The position numbers and the translations under genes were made by a program. A DNA stretch of 64,000 nt from Planotetraspora sp. A-T 1434 (GTDB lineage: Bacteria > Actinomycetota > Actinomycetes > Streptosporangiales > Streptosporangiaceae), in contig NZ_JAOEGB010000014.1 of NCBI RefSeq assembly GCF_025420585.1, positions 1 through 64,000 of the forward strand. Direction: 5' to 3'. The first letter of the stretch is position 1. Every line of letters begins with the position of its first letter. Shown in pieces: positions 1 through 8,105 of the stretch. The notes under the pieces are model-generated. The model did not search any database and was not told the origin of the DNA. It worked only from the letters and a program-made list of their open reading frames with translations.

Positions 1-162
1 GGCGCTACCGACCTGGAGGACATGGCTCCCGCCTGCACGTGGCACAACCGGGACAAAGCCGCCCACCCCGACCGCTACACCACCCACCGCAATCCCGACG
101 GCACCTGGACCCTCACCCACCTCGGCAGAAAAGGCCGCTACGCCGGACGGTTCCGGCGCTGA
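1..162 (+). CDS. HNH endonuclease-type protein, C-terminal fragment
   Basis: Frame +1 is open from the window edge to a TGA and encodes the last 53 residues of a protein that starts outside. The fragment begins GATDLEDMAPACTWHN. This resembles the end of HNH nuclease domains, where a GG.TDL.N...LC..HH segment carries the last metal-binding residues, although the usual final His-His pair is replaced here by His-Asn. The tail (TWTLTHLGRKGRYAGRFRR) is basic. HNH domains of this kind are common in actinobacterial DUF222/13E12-type proteins, but the N-terminal part needed to name the family is missing. Function is inferred from this short motif only. Confidence 0.5.
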   Translation, partial: GATDLEDMAPACTWHNRDKAAHPDRYTTHRNPDGTWTLTHLGRKGRYAGRFRR

Positions 163-526
163 CGGGGAAGCACGCCAACACTGAACCGCGCGCACGCTCC
201 CTGCCCAAGCCGCAGGGGCCTTACTCCACCACGCGCGGGCCCTGCTGAGCTGCACCGGCGACGGGAACCGGGCAGCGAACCGGGCCGCGCAAGCGACGGT
301 GAGCCGTACGACCGACGGGCCGCGCAGGTGACGCGTACGGGTGTCCCTGGGCGTACATGCGGCGCTGCTGGGCTGGCGGCGTTGCTGGACTTGCGTCGCC
401 GAGGCGGTACAGGTGTGAGCGGGCGCCACCGGCAGGCTCTCGTCGCAGACGCCGGACAGGCCGGTGGAAAGACGCCTCCGGCGGGAGGGTTGCGGGGGCC
501 TCCTCGGCATCTCCTAAGGTAAGGAC
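163..526. other. Intergenic region without a convincing gene
   Basis: This 364-base stretch lies between the HNH fragment and the aminotransferase. Open frames here run into or mirror the neighbouring gene and have no supporting ribosome binding site or recognisable product. No clear hairpin terminator or repeat was seen. It probably holds the promoter of the downstream aminotransferase. Confidence 0.5.
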
Positions 527-1603
527 ATGCCGCGTTTCCGCTCGATCCTCGACACCATGCCGGCCTACAAGCCCGGCAAGGCCGTGGTCTCCCCAGAGGG
601 CCGGTCGTACAAGCTGTCCTCCAACGAGAGCCCCTACGAGCCGCTGCCGTCGGTGGTGGAGGCGATCACCCGGGCGGCCACGGAGATCAACCGTTATCCC
701 GATCCGGGGTCGGTGAAGCTCACTGAAGCGCTCGCGGAGCGGTACGGCGTGCCGTACGACCATGTCGCGCTGGGCGCGGGGTCGGTCGCAGTGGCGCAGC
801 AGCTGCTGGAGACCGTGGGGGAGCCGGGCGCCGAGGTGCTCTACGCCTGGCGGTCCTTCGAGGCGTACCCGCTGCTCGTGAGCCTGGCGGGGGCGGTCTC
901 CGTCGAAGTGCCACTCAGGGACGAAACGCACGATCTGGACGCCATGGCCGACGCTGTCACGCCGGAGACGCGCCTGATCTTCGTGTGCAATCCGAACAAC
1001 CCGACGGGCACGGTCAACCGGACGGCCGAGCTGGGGCGGTTCCTCGACCGGGTGCCGGAGAACGTGCTCGTGGTGCTCGATGAGGCCTACTGTGAGTACG
1101 TCAGAGACGAGGACGTGCCGGACGGGCTGACCTTCTACCGTGATCGACCCAACGTCGCCGTCCTACGGACGTTCTCCAAGGCGTACGGCCTGGCGGGGCT
1201 GCGGGTGGGTTACCTGATCGGCCACGCGCCGGTGGCGGCGGCGGTGCGGAAGACCATGCTGCCGTTCGCGGTCAACCAACTCGCCCAGGTCGCCGCCGTG
1301 GCCTCGCTGCAGGCCGAGGGGGAGCTGCTGGAGCGGGTCGAGACGGTGGTCAAGGAGCGGACCCGGGTGCGGGAGGCGCTGCTCTCCCAGGGCTGGACGG
1401 TGCCGCCGACCGAGGCCAACTTCGTGTGGATGCGCCTCGGCGAGCGCACGATGGAGTTCGCCGAGCTCTGCGCCGGGTCGGGCGTGGCCGTGCGGCCCTT
1501 CGCCGGAGACGGCGCCCGTATCTCGATCGGCGACCCGGAGTCCAACGACACCTTCCTCGCCGCCGCCGAGGCGTTCAAGCAAACCACGGCGTTCAAGGAC
1601 TGA
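527..1603 (+). CDS. hisC: PLP-dependent aminotransferase, HisC family
   Basis: Fold-type I aminotransferase of 358 residues, the usual length for histidinol-phosphate or aromatic aminotransferases. Visible motifs are [11 protein letters not shown] near residue 31, CNPNNPTG at 154-161, LDEAY around 184-188, and the PLP-binding lysine in [15 protein letters not shown] (Lys218). The family transfers an amino group from glutamate to imidazole-acetol phosphate (histidine synthesis) or to aromatic keto acids. No other his genes are next to it, so it may be a second HisC copy or an aromatic aminotransferase (Pat). The ATG is preceded by a weak AAGGTAAGGA. It ends 9 bases from the convergent exporter gene with no clear terminator between them. 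Confidence 0.85.
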   Translation: MPRFRSILDTMPAYKPGKAVVSPEGRSYKLSSNESPYEPLPSVVEAITRAATEINRYPDPGSVKLTEALAERYGVPYDHVALGAGSVAVAQQLLETVGEPGAEVLYAWRSFEAYPLLVSLAGAVSVEVPLRDETHDLDAMADAVTPETRLIFVCNPNNPTGTVNRTAELGRFLDRVPENVLVVLDEAYCEYVRDEDVPDGLTFYRDRPNVAVLRTFSKAYGLAGLRVGYLIGHAPVAAAVRKTMLPFAVNQLAQVAAVASLQAEGELLERVETVVKERTRVREALLSQGWTVPPTEANFVWMRLGERTMEFAELCAGSGVAVRPFAGDGARISIGDPESNDTFLAAAEAFKQTTAFKD

Positions 1604-1612
1604 CCGCGGCTG

Positions 1613-2545
1613 TTAGGGACTGACTTCGCGCAGGGCCGGCTCCTCCACTGAGGGCGCCGGTTTGCGGCGCTCGGTGGAGATCACGAGCGCCACGCCGATC
1701 AGGATCAGAAGTCCGGCGAAGATCATGCCCGCGGTCACCCGCTCGTCCAGCACGACCATGCCGAGGATCACGGCCACCACGGGATTGACGTAGGCGTACG
1801 TCGACACGAGCGAGATCGGCGCGTTGCCGAGCAGCCACACGTAGGACGTGAACGCCACGAGCGACCCGAAGAACACCAGGAAGACCATGGCGAGCCACGA
1901 CCGGCCGGTCACGGCACCGATGTCGACCCGCTCGCCGATCCCCAGGCCGGTGAGCAGCATCACTGCGCCTCCGACGACCATCTCGACCGTGCTCGCGGCG
2001 AACGGGTCCTTCGGCATGGGGATCCGCTGCGCGATGAACGACCCCACCGACCATGACACCGACCCGAGCAGCAACACGGCGACCCCCAGGGTCGCCGACG
2101 ACGTGCCGCCGCCCAGGGAGAGCCCGGCCACCCCGACGAAGCCGACGAGCACGCCCGCCAGCGTCAGCGCGTGGGGCCGGTCGCGGAAGACGGTCCGGAG
2201 CACGACCAGCCATAACGGCACCGAGGCGACGAGCAGCGCGGCCAGGCCGCTGGAGATGTGCTGCTCGGCCACGGCGACCATGCCGTTGCCGGCGGCCAGC
2301 AGGAGCACGCCCACCAGCGCGGCGCCGCCGAACTCCCGCCACGTCATCCGGTACGGCGCCGCTCCTTTGCGGGCGACCAGCACCGTGGCGAGCACCAACG
2401 CGGCCGTGACGAACCGGAACCCGCCGCTCAACAGCGGCGGCACGCTCTCGATGGCGATCCTGATGCCCAGATACGTCGAGCCCCACACGATGTAGACGGC
2501 GGCGAGCGCCAGCCAGACCCGGATGTCACGACCGTTCTTCCCCAT
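1613..2545 (-). CDS. EamA/DMT-family exporter
   Basis: About 310 residues with ten hydrophobic segments and two EamA repeats, the layout of RhaT/YedA-like drug/metabolite transporters. The N-terminal YIVWGSTYLGIRIAIE is the family signature. The likely role is proton-driven efflux of a small metabolite, with substrate unknown. The chosen start is the ATG giving MGKNGRD. A TTG twelve bases upstream (2557) has a closer G-rich stretch and cannot be excluded. The gene lies 24-36 bases downstream of the regulator at 2582-3928 on the same strand, so the two are probably co-transcribed and the regulator may control the exporter. The short cytoplasmic tail ends PALREVSP. Confidence 0.85.
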   Translation of the reverse strand: MGKNGRDIRVWLALAAVYIVWGSTYLGIRIAIESVPPLLSGGFRFVTAALVLATVLVARKGAAPYRMTWREFGGAALVGVLLLAAGNGMVAVAEQHISSGLAALLVASVPLWLVVLRTVFRDRPHALTLAGVLVGFVGVAGLSLGGGTSSATLGVAVLLLGSVSWSVGSFIAQRIPMPKDPFAASTVEMVVGGAVMLLTGLGIGERVDIGAVTGRSWLAMVFLVFFGSLVAFTSYVWLLGNAPISLVSTYAYVNPVVAVILGMVVLDERVTAGMIFAGLLILIGVALVISTERRKPAPSVEEPALREVSP

Positions 2546-2581
2546 GGGCCATGACAATAGCCCCCGGCTCTGAGAGCGGTA

Positions 2582-3928
2582 TCAGCGGTTCAGCTTCTCC
2601 ACGATGAGCCGGTAGAGCTGACGCGGACGGCCGGGCTGGGGAGTCCGGTTCGGCGGCAGCGGCCACGCGAGTCCCTCGTCGACCAGCGTGCGCAGCAACC
2701 TCCGAGCCGTGCGAGGAGTGACACTGAGCATGCGCCCGGCCCCCTCGGCGTCCACGACCGTGTCCCCGCCCTCCAGCTTGGCGGCGAGGCGCGCCAGCAC
2801 CTCGACGCCCTTGGGCTTGGCGGGTCCGTTCGACTGCGGTGGCATCCGGGGCGGCGGCACCAGGGCCCTGCCCTCCCGGTCCACCGCGAAGCCCTGGGCC
2901 TGCTTGCCGCCCTGGCTGCGGGCCAGCGCGCCGCGGGCGTGGGTCTCGGCGTCATGGGTGGTCCTGCCCATCCCCACGCCCACCTCGACGGCCAGGCCGA
3001 GCTCCTCCCGGATCCGGGCGGCGAACGGCAGCACCCGGAACCCATCCGTCGCGGCCGCGATCGAGCCCTTCGTCGCCACCACCAGGTAGCTGTGGTCGTC
3101 GATCGGCCACACACTCGCGTTGATCCGGTTGGCCTCCTGGACGAGCAGGCGGTGCAGCGACAGCCGCAGCTCGTCCCGCCAGTAGCGGGGCGCGGCCCGC
3201 CGTACCGGCTCGCGGAGCGTCGGCACCTCGACCAGGACGACCGTGAGCTGCGACTCCTCCAGCCGGTGGCGGGCGCCGAGCAGCGCGGCCGTGTGCAGTG
3301 CCGTACGGACCGCGGCGGACGTCGGCCGGATCGGCACGGCCGGCATCCCGGCGGCGGTCAGCCGGTCGGCGACCCCCTGCACGCACGTCAGCGCCGCCGT
3401 GGTCACCCCCTGGCGCAGCAGCCGTTCATGGAAGGCCGTGATGGTGCCGGTCGCTCCCGGCTCGTCGCGGTTGTGCACCTCGCCCGAGGGGAGGTTCAGA
3501 TCGGAGTACGCCTCGTCGATCTCCGGACGGCTGAGCACGTCGATGCTCACCCGCCGGGGGTCGATGCGGTCGTCCAGCGCCGCGCGGGCGATCGCCGCGA
3601 CCAGTGCGGCCCCGCCGAGCTGCACGTGCGTGGCGGGCATCGTCAGGACCCCGGCTCGCCGGGCGAGCTCGAAGGGGACCGGGCTCGCGAACAGGCAGGC
3701 GTCCACGCCCGGGCCGAGCCGGGTTACCTTGTCCGCCGCTTCCTGTTCGTCCCGGTAGGCTGCCGCGACCAGCCGGCAGGGCACCGGGGCCGCCGCGTGC
3801 CCCATGAGCATCACCCGCTCGACAAGGTCATGTGACCCCACCACGCCAATGGTGAGATCCGGCGTCACCGTGCCCAGGCGCGACCCGCGCGGAGTGTCTT
3901 CCGTGCGCTCGACCAATGTTCGTCCCAT
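2582..3928 (-). CDS. Multidomain regulator with nucleotidyl-cyclase-like domain and C-terminal winged helix
   Basis: Protein of 448 residues. The N-terminal 200 residues alternate alpha/beta segments (IGVVGSHDLVERV, THVQLGGAALVAA, TTAALTCVQGVADRL) and resemble a PrpR/periplasmic-binding-type sensor. Residues about 210-345 contain a GGDEF/GTP-cyclohydrolase III-like region (INASVWPIDDHSYLVVATKG, VEVGVGMGRTTHDAETHARGAL as separated segments) without an intact GGDEF motif. Residues about 380-448 form a helix-turn-helix (RMLSVTPRTARRLLRTLVDEGL). It starts with ATG behind GAGGG at nine bases spacing. It is first in a probable operon with the EamA exporter, so ligand-responsive control of export is the simplest guess. 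Domain boundaries are estimates; the ligand is unknown. Confidence 0.65.
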   Translation of the reverse strand: MGRTLVERTEDTPRGSRLGTVTPDLTIGVVGSHDLVERVMLMGHAAAPVPCRLVAAAYRDEQEAADKVTRLGPGVDACLFASPVPFELARRAGVLTMPATHVQLGGAALVAAIARAALDDRIDPRRVSIDVLSRPEIDEAYSDLNLPSGEVHNRDEPGATGTITAFHERLLRQGVTTAALTCVQGVADRLTAAGMPAVPIRPTSAAVRTALHTAALLGARHRLEESQLTVVLVEVPTLREPVRRAAPRYWRDELRLSLHRLLVQEANRINASVWPIDDHSYLVVATKGSIAAATDGFRVLPFAARIREELGLAVEVGVGMGRTTHDAETHARGALARSQGGKQAQGFAVDREGRALVPPPRMPPQSNGPAKPKGVEVLARLAAKLEGGDTVVDAEGAGRMLSVTPRTARRLLRTLVDEGLAWPLPPNRTPQPGRPRQLYRLIVEKLNR

Positions 3929-4051
3929 CCCACGTTGCCCTCGTTGTTGTGGCTTCTCTTTGGAACGATCGCTTGATAAGGCCGTAATGTCACGCCCGGA
4001 TTTGCCGGAATTCCATTCGGGGGCGCGGGAAGTGTTCCAGGAAATTCAATG

Positions 4052-4076
4052 TTTCCGCTGGTCAACCTGGCGGAAA
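4052..4076. terminator. Inverted repeat downstream of murA
   Basis: TTTCCGC and GCGGAAA form a perfect 7-bp inverted repeat around an 11-nt spacer, 14 bases beyond the murA stop codon on the minus strand. It could be a weak terminator for murA or a binding site upstream of the regulator at 3928. There is no poly-U tract, so the role is uncertain. Confidence 0.35.
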
Positions 4077-4089
4077 TCGCTTTCCGGAC

Positions 4090-5367
4090 TCAGCCCCCCG
4101 TCAAAGGGGAAATTTCCCGTTCCACATCCGCGCCGAGGGCCTGCATGCGCTGAGCGAGGGCCGCGTGGCCCCGATCGATGAGATATCCGGAGCCGATCGT
4201 GGTCTCTCCGTCGGCCGCCAGACCGGCCAGCACGAGCGCGATGCCGGAGCGCAGATCGTGGGCGGTCACCTCGGTCCCGCGGAGGGGAGTGGGGCCGTGG
4301 ACCACCGCGCGGCTGCCGTCCACCTCGATCTTGGCGCCCATCTTGTTCAGCTCGCCGGCGAGTGCGAAACGCCCGTCGAAGATTCGCTCATGGATGTAGC
4401 TGGAGCCGTCCGCGAGGCACGCGACGGTCATCAGCGGCGACTGCAGGTCGGTCGCGAAGCCGGGGTAGGTGTCGGTGATCACGTTGATCGGCCGGAGGTC
4501 GCGGTCCCGGCGGACGTGCAGGACCGCCCCGTCGGTCTCGAACTCGACGCCCATCTGCTCCAGCTTCCACCGGACCACACCGAGGTGCTCCAGCGACGCG
4601 CCGACCAGGTTGACCTCGCCGCCCGTGATCGCGGCGGCCATCGCGAAGACGCCGGCGTCGAGCCGGTCCGGCATGACGGTGTGCTCGACGGCGGTCAACT
4701 CGCCGACGCCCTCCACGGTGATGAAGCCGGTGCCGCCTCCGCGGATCCTGGCGCCCATCCGCGACAGCATGACGATGACGTCGAGAACCTCGGGCTCCAG
4801 CGCGGCGTTTTCGATCACGGTGGTGCCCTTGGCGAGTGCCGCGGCCATGATGAGGTTCTCGGTGCCGGTGTGCGACGGCGTGTCGAGGTAGAGCGGGGCG
4901 CCCGCGAGCCCGGACGCCTTGATGTGGATGACGCTCTCGCCCTCGTCCACGATCGCGCCGAGGCGCTTGTAGCCGAGGTAGTGGAAGTCCAGGTTGCGGC
5001 TGCCGAGGTTGCAGCCCCCGACGCCCTCGATGACCGCCTCGCCCAGCCGGTGCAGCAGGGCCGGGACGAACAGCACCGAACCCCGGAACCGGCGCGCGAT
5101 CTCCGCAGGGAGGACGGGGCTGGTGAGCCGGGAGGCGTCGATGACGAGCGTCCGCTCGGTCTCGTGGAACTCCACCTTCGCGCCGACGGCCTGCGCCAGC
5201 TCGACGGCTCGCCGCACATCCTCGATCACGGGCACGTTGCGCAGCACCGTGCGGCCGTCGGCCGCGAGCAGCGCCGCCCCGATCATGGGCAGTACGGCGT
5301 TCTTCGCGCCCTGGATGAAGGCGGTTCCACGCAGTACGTTGCCACCGCGTACGCGGTAACGAACCAT
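4090..5367 (-). CDS. murA: UDP-N-acetylglucosamine 1-carboxyvinyltransferase (MurA)
   Basis: Enolpyruvyl transferase of 425 residues that transfers phosphoenolpyruvate to UDP-GlcNAc, the first committed step of peptidoglycan synthesis in the cytoplasm. Seen in the sequence: the Lys22-Asn23 pair (GAKNAVLP), the active-site loop VGGCNLGSRNLDFHY with Cys119 at the place of the E. coli catalytic Cys115, and repeated inside-out alpha/beta units. Cys rather than the mycobacterial Asp predicts fosfomycin sensitivity. I chose the ATG at 5367 because AGGAG lies eight bases upstream and homology starts at MVRYRVRGG. An upstream ATG at 5436 adds an unrelated 23-residue tail. Degenerate direct repeats lie 59-112 bases before the start. 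Confidence 0.93.
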   Translation of the reverse strand: MVRYRVRGGNVLRGTAFIQGAKNAVLPMIGAALLAADGRTVLRNVPVIEDVRRAVELAQAVGAKVEFHETERTLVIDASRLTSPVLPAEIARRFRGSVLFVPALLHRLGEAVIEGVGGCNLGSRNLDFHYLGYKRLGAIVDEGESVIHIKASGLAGAPLYLDTPSHTGTENLIMAAALAKGTTVIENAALEPEVLDVIVMLSRMGARIRGGGTGFITVEGVGELTAVEHTVMPDRLDAGVFAMAAAITGGEVNLVGASLEHLGVVRWKLEQMGVEFETDGAVLHVRRDRDLRPINVITDTYPGFATDLQSPLMTVACLADGSSYIHERIFDGRFALAGELNKMGAKIEVDGSRAVVHGPTPLRGTEVTAHDLRSGIALVLAGLAADGETTIGSGYLIDRGHAALAQRMQALGADVEREISPLTGG

Positions 5368-5425
5368 GAATGAGTCTCCTATTTCGGGGGAAGGGTGGGG
5401 ACCCGCTTGAGGCGGCAGCCGAAGT

Positions 5426-5479
5426 AGTCGGCCCAAACCAGTCGACCAAAAGCAGTCGGCCAGACCGGTCGGCTCAGAC
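5426..5479. repeat. Four tandem degenerate 13-14-nt repeats upstream of murA
   Basis: Consecutive units AGTCGGCCCAAACC, AGTCGACCAAAAGC, AGTCGGCCAGACC and GGTCGGCTCAGAC sit head to tail 59-112 bases upstream of the murA start. Read in the murA direction the core is GGTYTGGCCGACT. Tandem spacing of this kind suggests a regulator binding array, but no known regulator is recognised. Confidence 0.55.
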
Positions 5480-5567
5480 TAGCCGCTAACCCGGGCGTTT
5501 CGAGGGGAACTACCCATGGAAGACCCCTGAAACTCTGATGCCCGTGTGACTTTTGTGACTTATGCGA

Positions 5568-6416
5568 CTAACTCCGGAACGGCTCGCCGGTCAGCCGTTC
5601 GAAAGCCTCGACGTAGCGCTTTCTCGTGCGCTCGACGATCTCGCCGGGAAGCGGCGGCGGGGCCTCGCCGGAGGTCCTGTCCCAGCCGGACTCGGGGGAC
5701 AGGAGCCAGTCCCTGACGTACTGCTTGTCGAAGGACGGCTGCGCGTGGCCGGGCTCCCACAGGTCGAGCGGCCAGAACCGGGAGGAATCCGGCGTCAGGA
5801 CCTCGTCGCCCAGGGTCAGCTCACCCTCGGCGTCCCAGCCCAGCTCGATCTTGGTGTCGGCCAGGATGATGCCGCGCTCGAGGGCGATCTCCGCGCCGCG
5901 GGTGTAGACGTCGAGCGTGATCCTCCTGAGCCGTTCGGCCACGTCGGGCCCCACCTCGGCGACAACCTGCTCGAACGTCATCGGCTCGTCGTGCTCGCCC
6001 ATCGGCGCCTTGGTCGAGGGGGTGAAGATCGGCTCGGGAAGCCGCGATCCGTCGGTCAGGCCGGGCGGGAGCGGCACGCCGGAGACGACGCCCTCTCTGC
6101 GGTAGTCGACGAGCCCGGACCCCGTCAGGTAACCCCGCGCCACGCACTCGACCGGCACCATCCGCAGCTTGCGGCACAGCACGCCCCGCCCGGCGAACTC
6201 CGCCGGCACGTCCGCCGAGACGACGTGGTTGGGGACGACGTCCTTGAGCTGGTCGAACCACCACAGCGACAGCCGCGTGAGTATCTCGCCCTTGTCGGGG
6301 ATGCCCGGTTCGAGCACATAGTCGAACGCCGAGATCCGGTCCGAGGCCACCATCAGCAGCAGCCCGTCGTCGGTCTCGTACAGGTCGCGGACCTTGCCGG
6401 AGTGGAGGTGCTTCAC
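5568..6416 (-). CDS. purC: Phosphoribosylaminoimidazole-succinocarboxamide synthase
   Basis: SAICAR synthetase of 282 residues, which ligates CAIR and aspartate with ATP in de novo purine synthesis. The N-terminal HSGKVRDLYE (ATP-binding) and SDRISAFDY motifs are intact, and VECVARGYLTGSG, TPSTKAPMGEHDEP and DTKIELGWD follow in the order expected for the longer actinobacterial/eukaryal-type enzyme. It begins with ATG and lies 126 bases downstream of purD on the same strand. The pair may share a transcript, though the gap leaves room for a separate promoter. Confidence 0.95.
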   Translation of the reverse strand: MKHLHSGKVRDLYETDDGLLLMVASDRISAFDYVLEPGIPDKGEILTRLSLWWFDQLKDVVPNHVVSADVPAEFAGRGVLCRKLRMVPVECVARGYLTGSGLVDYRREGVVSGVPLPPGLTDGSRLPEPIFTPSTKAPMGEHDEPMTFEQVVAEVGPDVAERLRRITLDVYTRGAEIALERGIILADTKIELGWDAEGELTLGDEVLTPDSSRFWPLDLWEPGHAQPSFDKQYVRDWLLSPESGWDRTSGEAPPPLPGEIVERTRKRYVEAFERLTGEPFRS

Positions 6417-6542
6417 TGTGCCGAGTCTATTGGTGGCCCGGTCCGCTGGTGTCCGCTGGTGTGCACCGTGCCCGCGCAGGCGGAAGCCGTACGGGCCGGC
6501 ACAGCGGCTCAGCGCGGGGCGGCATGGAAGTCGGCGCGGGGG

Positions 6543-7805
6543 TCAGCGCTGAGACGCGTCGAGGGCGATGTCGGAGCGGTGGTGGGAGCCTCGCAGCGTG
6601 ATCCGCCCGAGGGCGTCGTACGCCCTGGCCCTGGCCTCGGCCAGGTCCGCGCCGGTGCCCACCACGTTGAGCACCCGGCCGCCGTTCGACACGAGCCGAT
6701 CGCCGTCGAGGGCGGTGCCCGCGTGCAGGACGTACGCCCCCGCGACCGCCCCATCGACCGCGCTCTCGACGCCAACGGGAAGACCCCCGATGGTGTCGCC
6801 TTTCACCGGATCCCCCGGATAGTTCTCGGCCGCGACGACCACGGTCACCGCCGCGCCGCCGCGCCAGCGCAGAGGCTCGTGGGCGGCCAGTTCGCCGGTC
6901 GCGCAGGCGAGCAGCAGGCCCGCGAGCGGCGTCTCCAGCCGGTCGAGCACGACCTGGGTCTCCGGGTCGCCGAACCGGGCGTTGAACTCGATCACCCGCG
7001 GCCCGTCCTTCGTCAGGGCCAGCCCCGCGTAGAGGACCCCCGTGTACGGCATGCCGCGCTTGGCCAGCTCCGCCACGGTCGGCAGCACGATCTCGGCCAT
7101 GACCTGGTCGGTGAGATCCTCCGGCGCCCAGGTCAGCGGCGTGTAGGCGCCCATGCCCCCGGTGTTGGGGCCCCGGTCGCCGTCGTAGGCGCGCTTGAAG
7201 TCCTGCGCGGGCTGGAGCGGCACCGCGGTCTCCCCGTCGCACAGGGCGAACAGCGACACCTCGGGACCGTCGAGGAACTCCTCGATGACGACCCGCTCGC
7301 ACGCCCCGGCATGCTCCAGCGCCTCGTCGCGGTCGCCGGTCACGACGACGCCCTTGCCGGCCGCCAGCCCGTCGTCCTTCACCACGTACGGCGGGCCGAA
7401 CGTGTCGAGGGCGGCGGCGGCCTCCTCCTCCGTGACACAGGTGAAGGCGCGCGCGGTGGGCACCTCGGCGGCCGTCATGACGTCCTTGGCGAAGGCTTTG
7501 GACCCCTCGATCGCGGCGGGTTCCTTGGACGGCCCGAAGCAGGGAACGCCTTCGGCCCGGACGGCGTCGGCCACGCCGGCGACCAGCGGGGCCTCCGGCC
7601 CGATGACGACGAGGCCGGCTCCCAGCCGCACGGCCAGCGCCGAGACCGCCGGGCCGTCGGTGGGGACCACCGGATGAAGGGTGGCCACCTCCGCGATGCC
7701 GGCGTTGCCCGGCGCGCAGTGGACCTCGGAAACGGCCGGGTCGAGCCTCAGGGCACGGCACAGAGCGTGCTCGCGGCCCCCGGAACCAATGACAAGAACG
7801 CGCAC
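6543..7805 (-). CDS. purD: Phosphoribosylamine-glycine ligase
   Basis: GAR synthetase of 420 residues, an ATP-grasp enzyme joining phosphoribosylamine and glycine in purine synthesis. Recognisable segments are [13 protein letters not shown] at the N-terminus, [37 protein letters not shown] (ATP-grasp lysines), [12 protein letters not shown] and [13 protein letters not shown] chose the GTG at 7805, directly before RVLVIGSGG, because the family starts there. The open frame runs 28 codons further upstream but that extension has no homology and no clear ribosome site. Transcription diverges from the corA leader region. A conserved GxGGRE loop and complete length indicate a functional gene. Confidence 0.93.
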   Translation of the reverse strand: MRVLVIGSGGREHALCRALRLDPAVSEVHCAPGNAGIAEVATLHPVVPTDGPAVSALAVRLGAGLVVIGPEAPLVAGVADAVRAEGVPCFGPSKEPAAIEGSKAFAKDVMTAAEVPTARAFTCVTEEEAAAALDTFGPPYVVKDDGLAAGKGVVVTGDRDEALEHAGACERVVIEEFLDGPEVSLFALCDGETAVPLQPAQDFKRAYDGDRGPNTGGMGAYTPLTWAPEDLTDQVMAEIVLPTVAELAKRGMPYTGVLYAGLALTKDGPRVIEFNARFGDPETQVVLDRLETPLAGLLLACATGELAAHEPLRWRGGAAVTVVVAAENYPGDPVKGDTIGGLPVGVESAVDGAVAGAYVLHAGTALDGDRLVSNGGRVLNVVGTGADLAEARARAYDALGRITLRGSHHRSDIALDASQR

Positions 7806-7947
7806 CTGTCCATTGTCGCGCCCATTGGGAACAGAGAAGTACATGATCAACGGGACAGATAGGGGGTAGGCTAAAGGGCGGCTCGACACTGATGTGGTAA
7901 GTTAGGTGGGCTTCGTCCCTTCTCGTGGCGATAGGAGGTGGTCCGGG

Positions 7948-8049
7948 ATGAATTCTGGTGATCCCGTCAGTACGTGCTCGCGCACGTACGTCGTGCGCAC
8001 TCCCGACCACTTCACAACTGAGCCCGAGGGGCAGCTCACGCCTGCATAA
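7948..8049 (+). CDS. 33-residue leader ORF upstream of corA
   Basis: ATG preceded by AGGAGGTGGTCCGGG, one of the strongest Shine-Dalgarno sequences in the window, opens a 33-codon frame (MNSGDPVSTCSRTYVVRTP, then DHFTTEPEGQLTPA) that ends 56 bases before the CorA start. The peptide has three Pro near its ends, two consecutive Thr and no domain. Two overlapping, mutually exclusive hairpins lie inside the frame. By analogy with the short leader peptide CorL upstream of Salmonella corA, it may couple translation of the leader to expression of the channel. That analogy concerns architecture only; the peptides are not related in sequence. Its expression is not proven. Confidence 0.55.
   Translation: MNSGDPVSTCSRTYVVRTPDHFTTEPEGQLTPA
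7970..7998 (+). promoter_or_regulatory. Two competing hairpins inside the corA leader ORF
   Basis: Hairpin A pairs 7970-7977 with 7982-7989 (GTACGTGC / GCACGTAC, 8 bp, loop TCGC). Hairpin B pairs 7980-7986 with 7992-7998 (GCGCACG / CGTGCGC, 7 bp, loop TACGT). They share bases 7980-7989 and cannot form together. Ribosome position on the leader ORF could choose between them. No poly-U follows, so a translational or Rho-dependent mechanism would be more likely than intrinsic attenuation. Confidence 0.45.
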
Positions 8050-8105
8050 AGGGGTGACATCACGTCGCGCGTGGAGCGTGCCGGCTCGGGCGGGAAGGGA
8101 CCGCC

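Noticed and set aside
221-931. 236-codon minus-strand ORF across the HisC start region
   Set aside because: It mirrors the aminotransferase coding frame, has an Arg/His/Pro-rich product typical of high-GC shadows and no ribosome site.
5562-7862. 766-codon plus-strand ORF over purC and purD
   Set aside because: It is the antisense frame of two clear purine genes. Long antisense frames are expected at this GC content.
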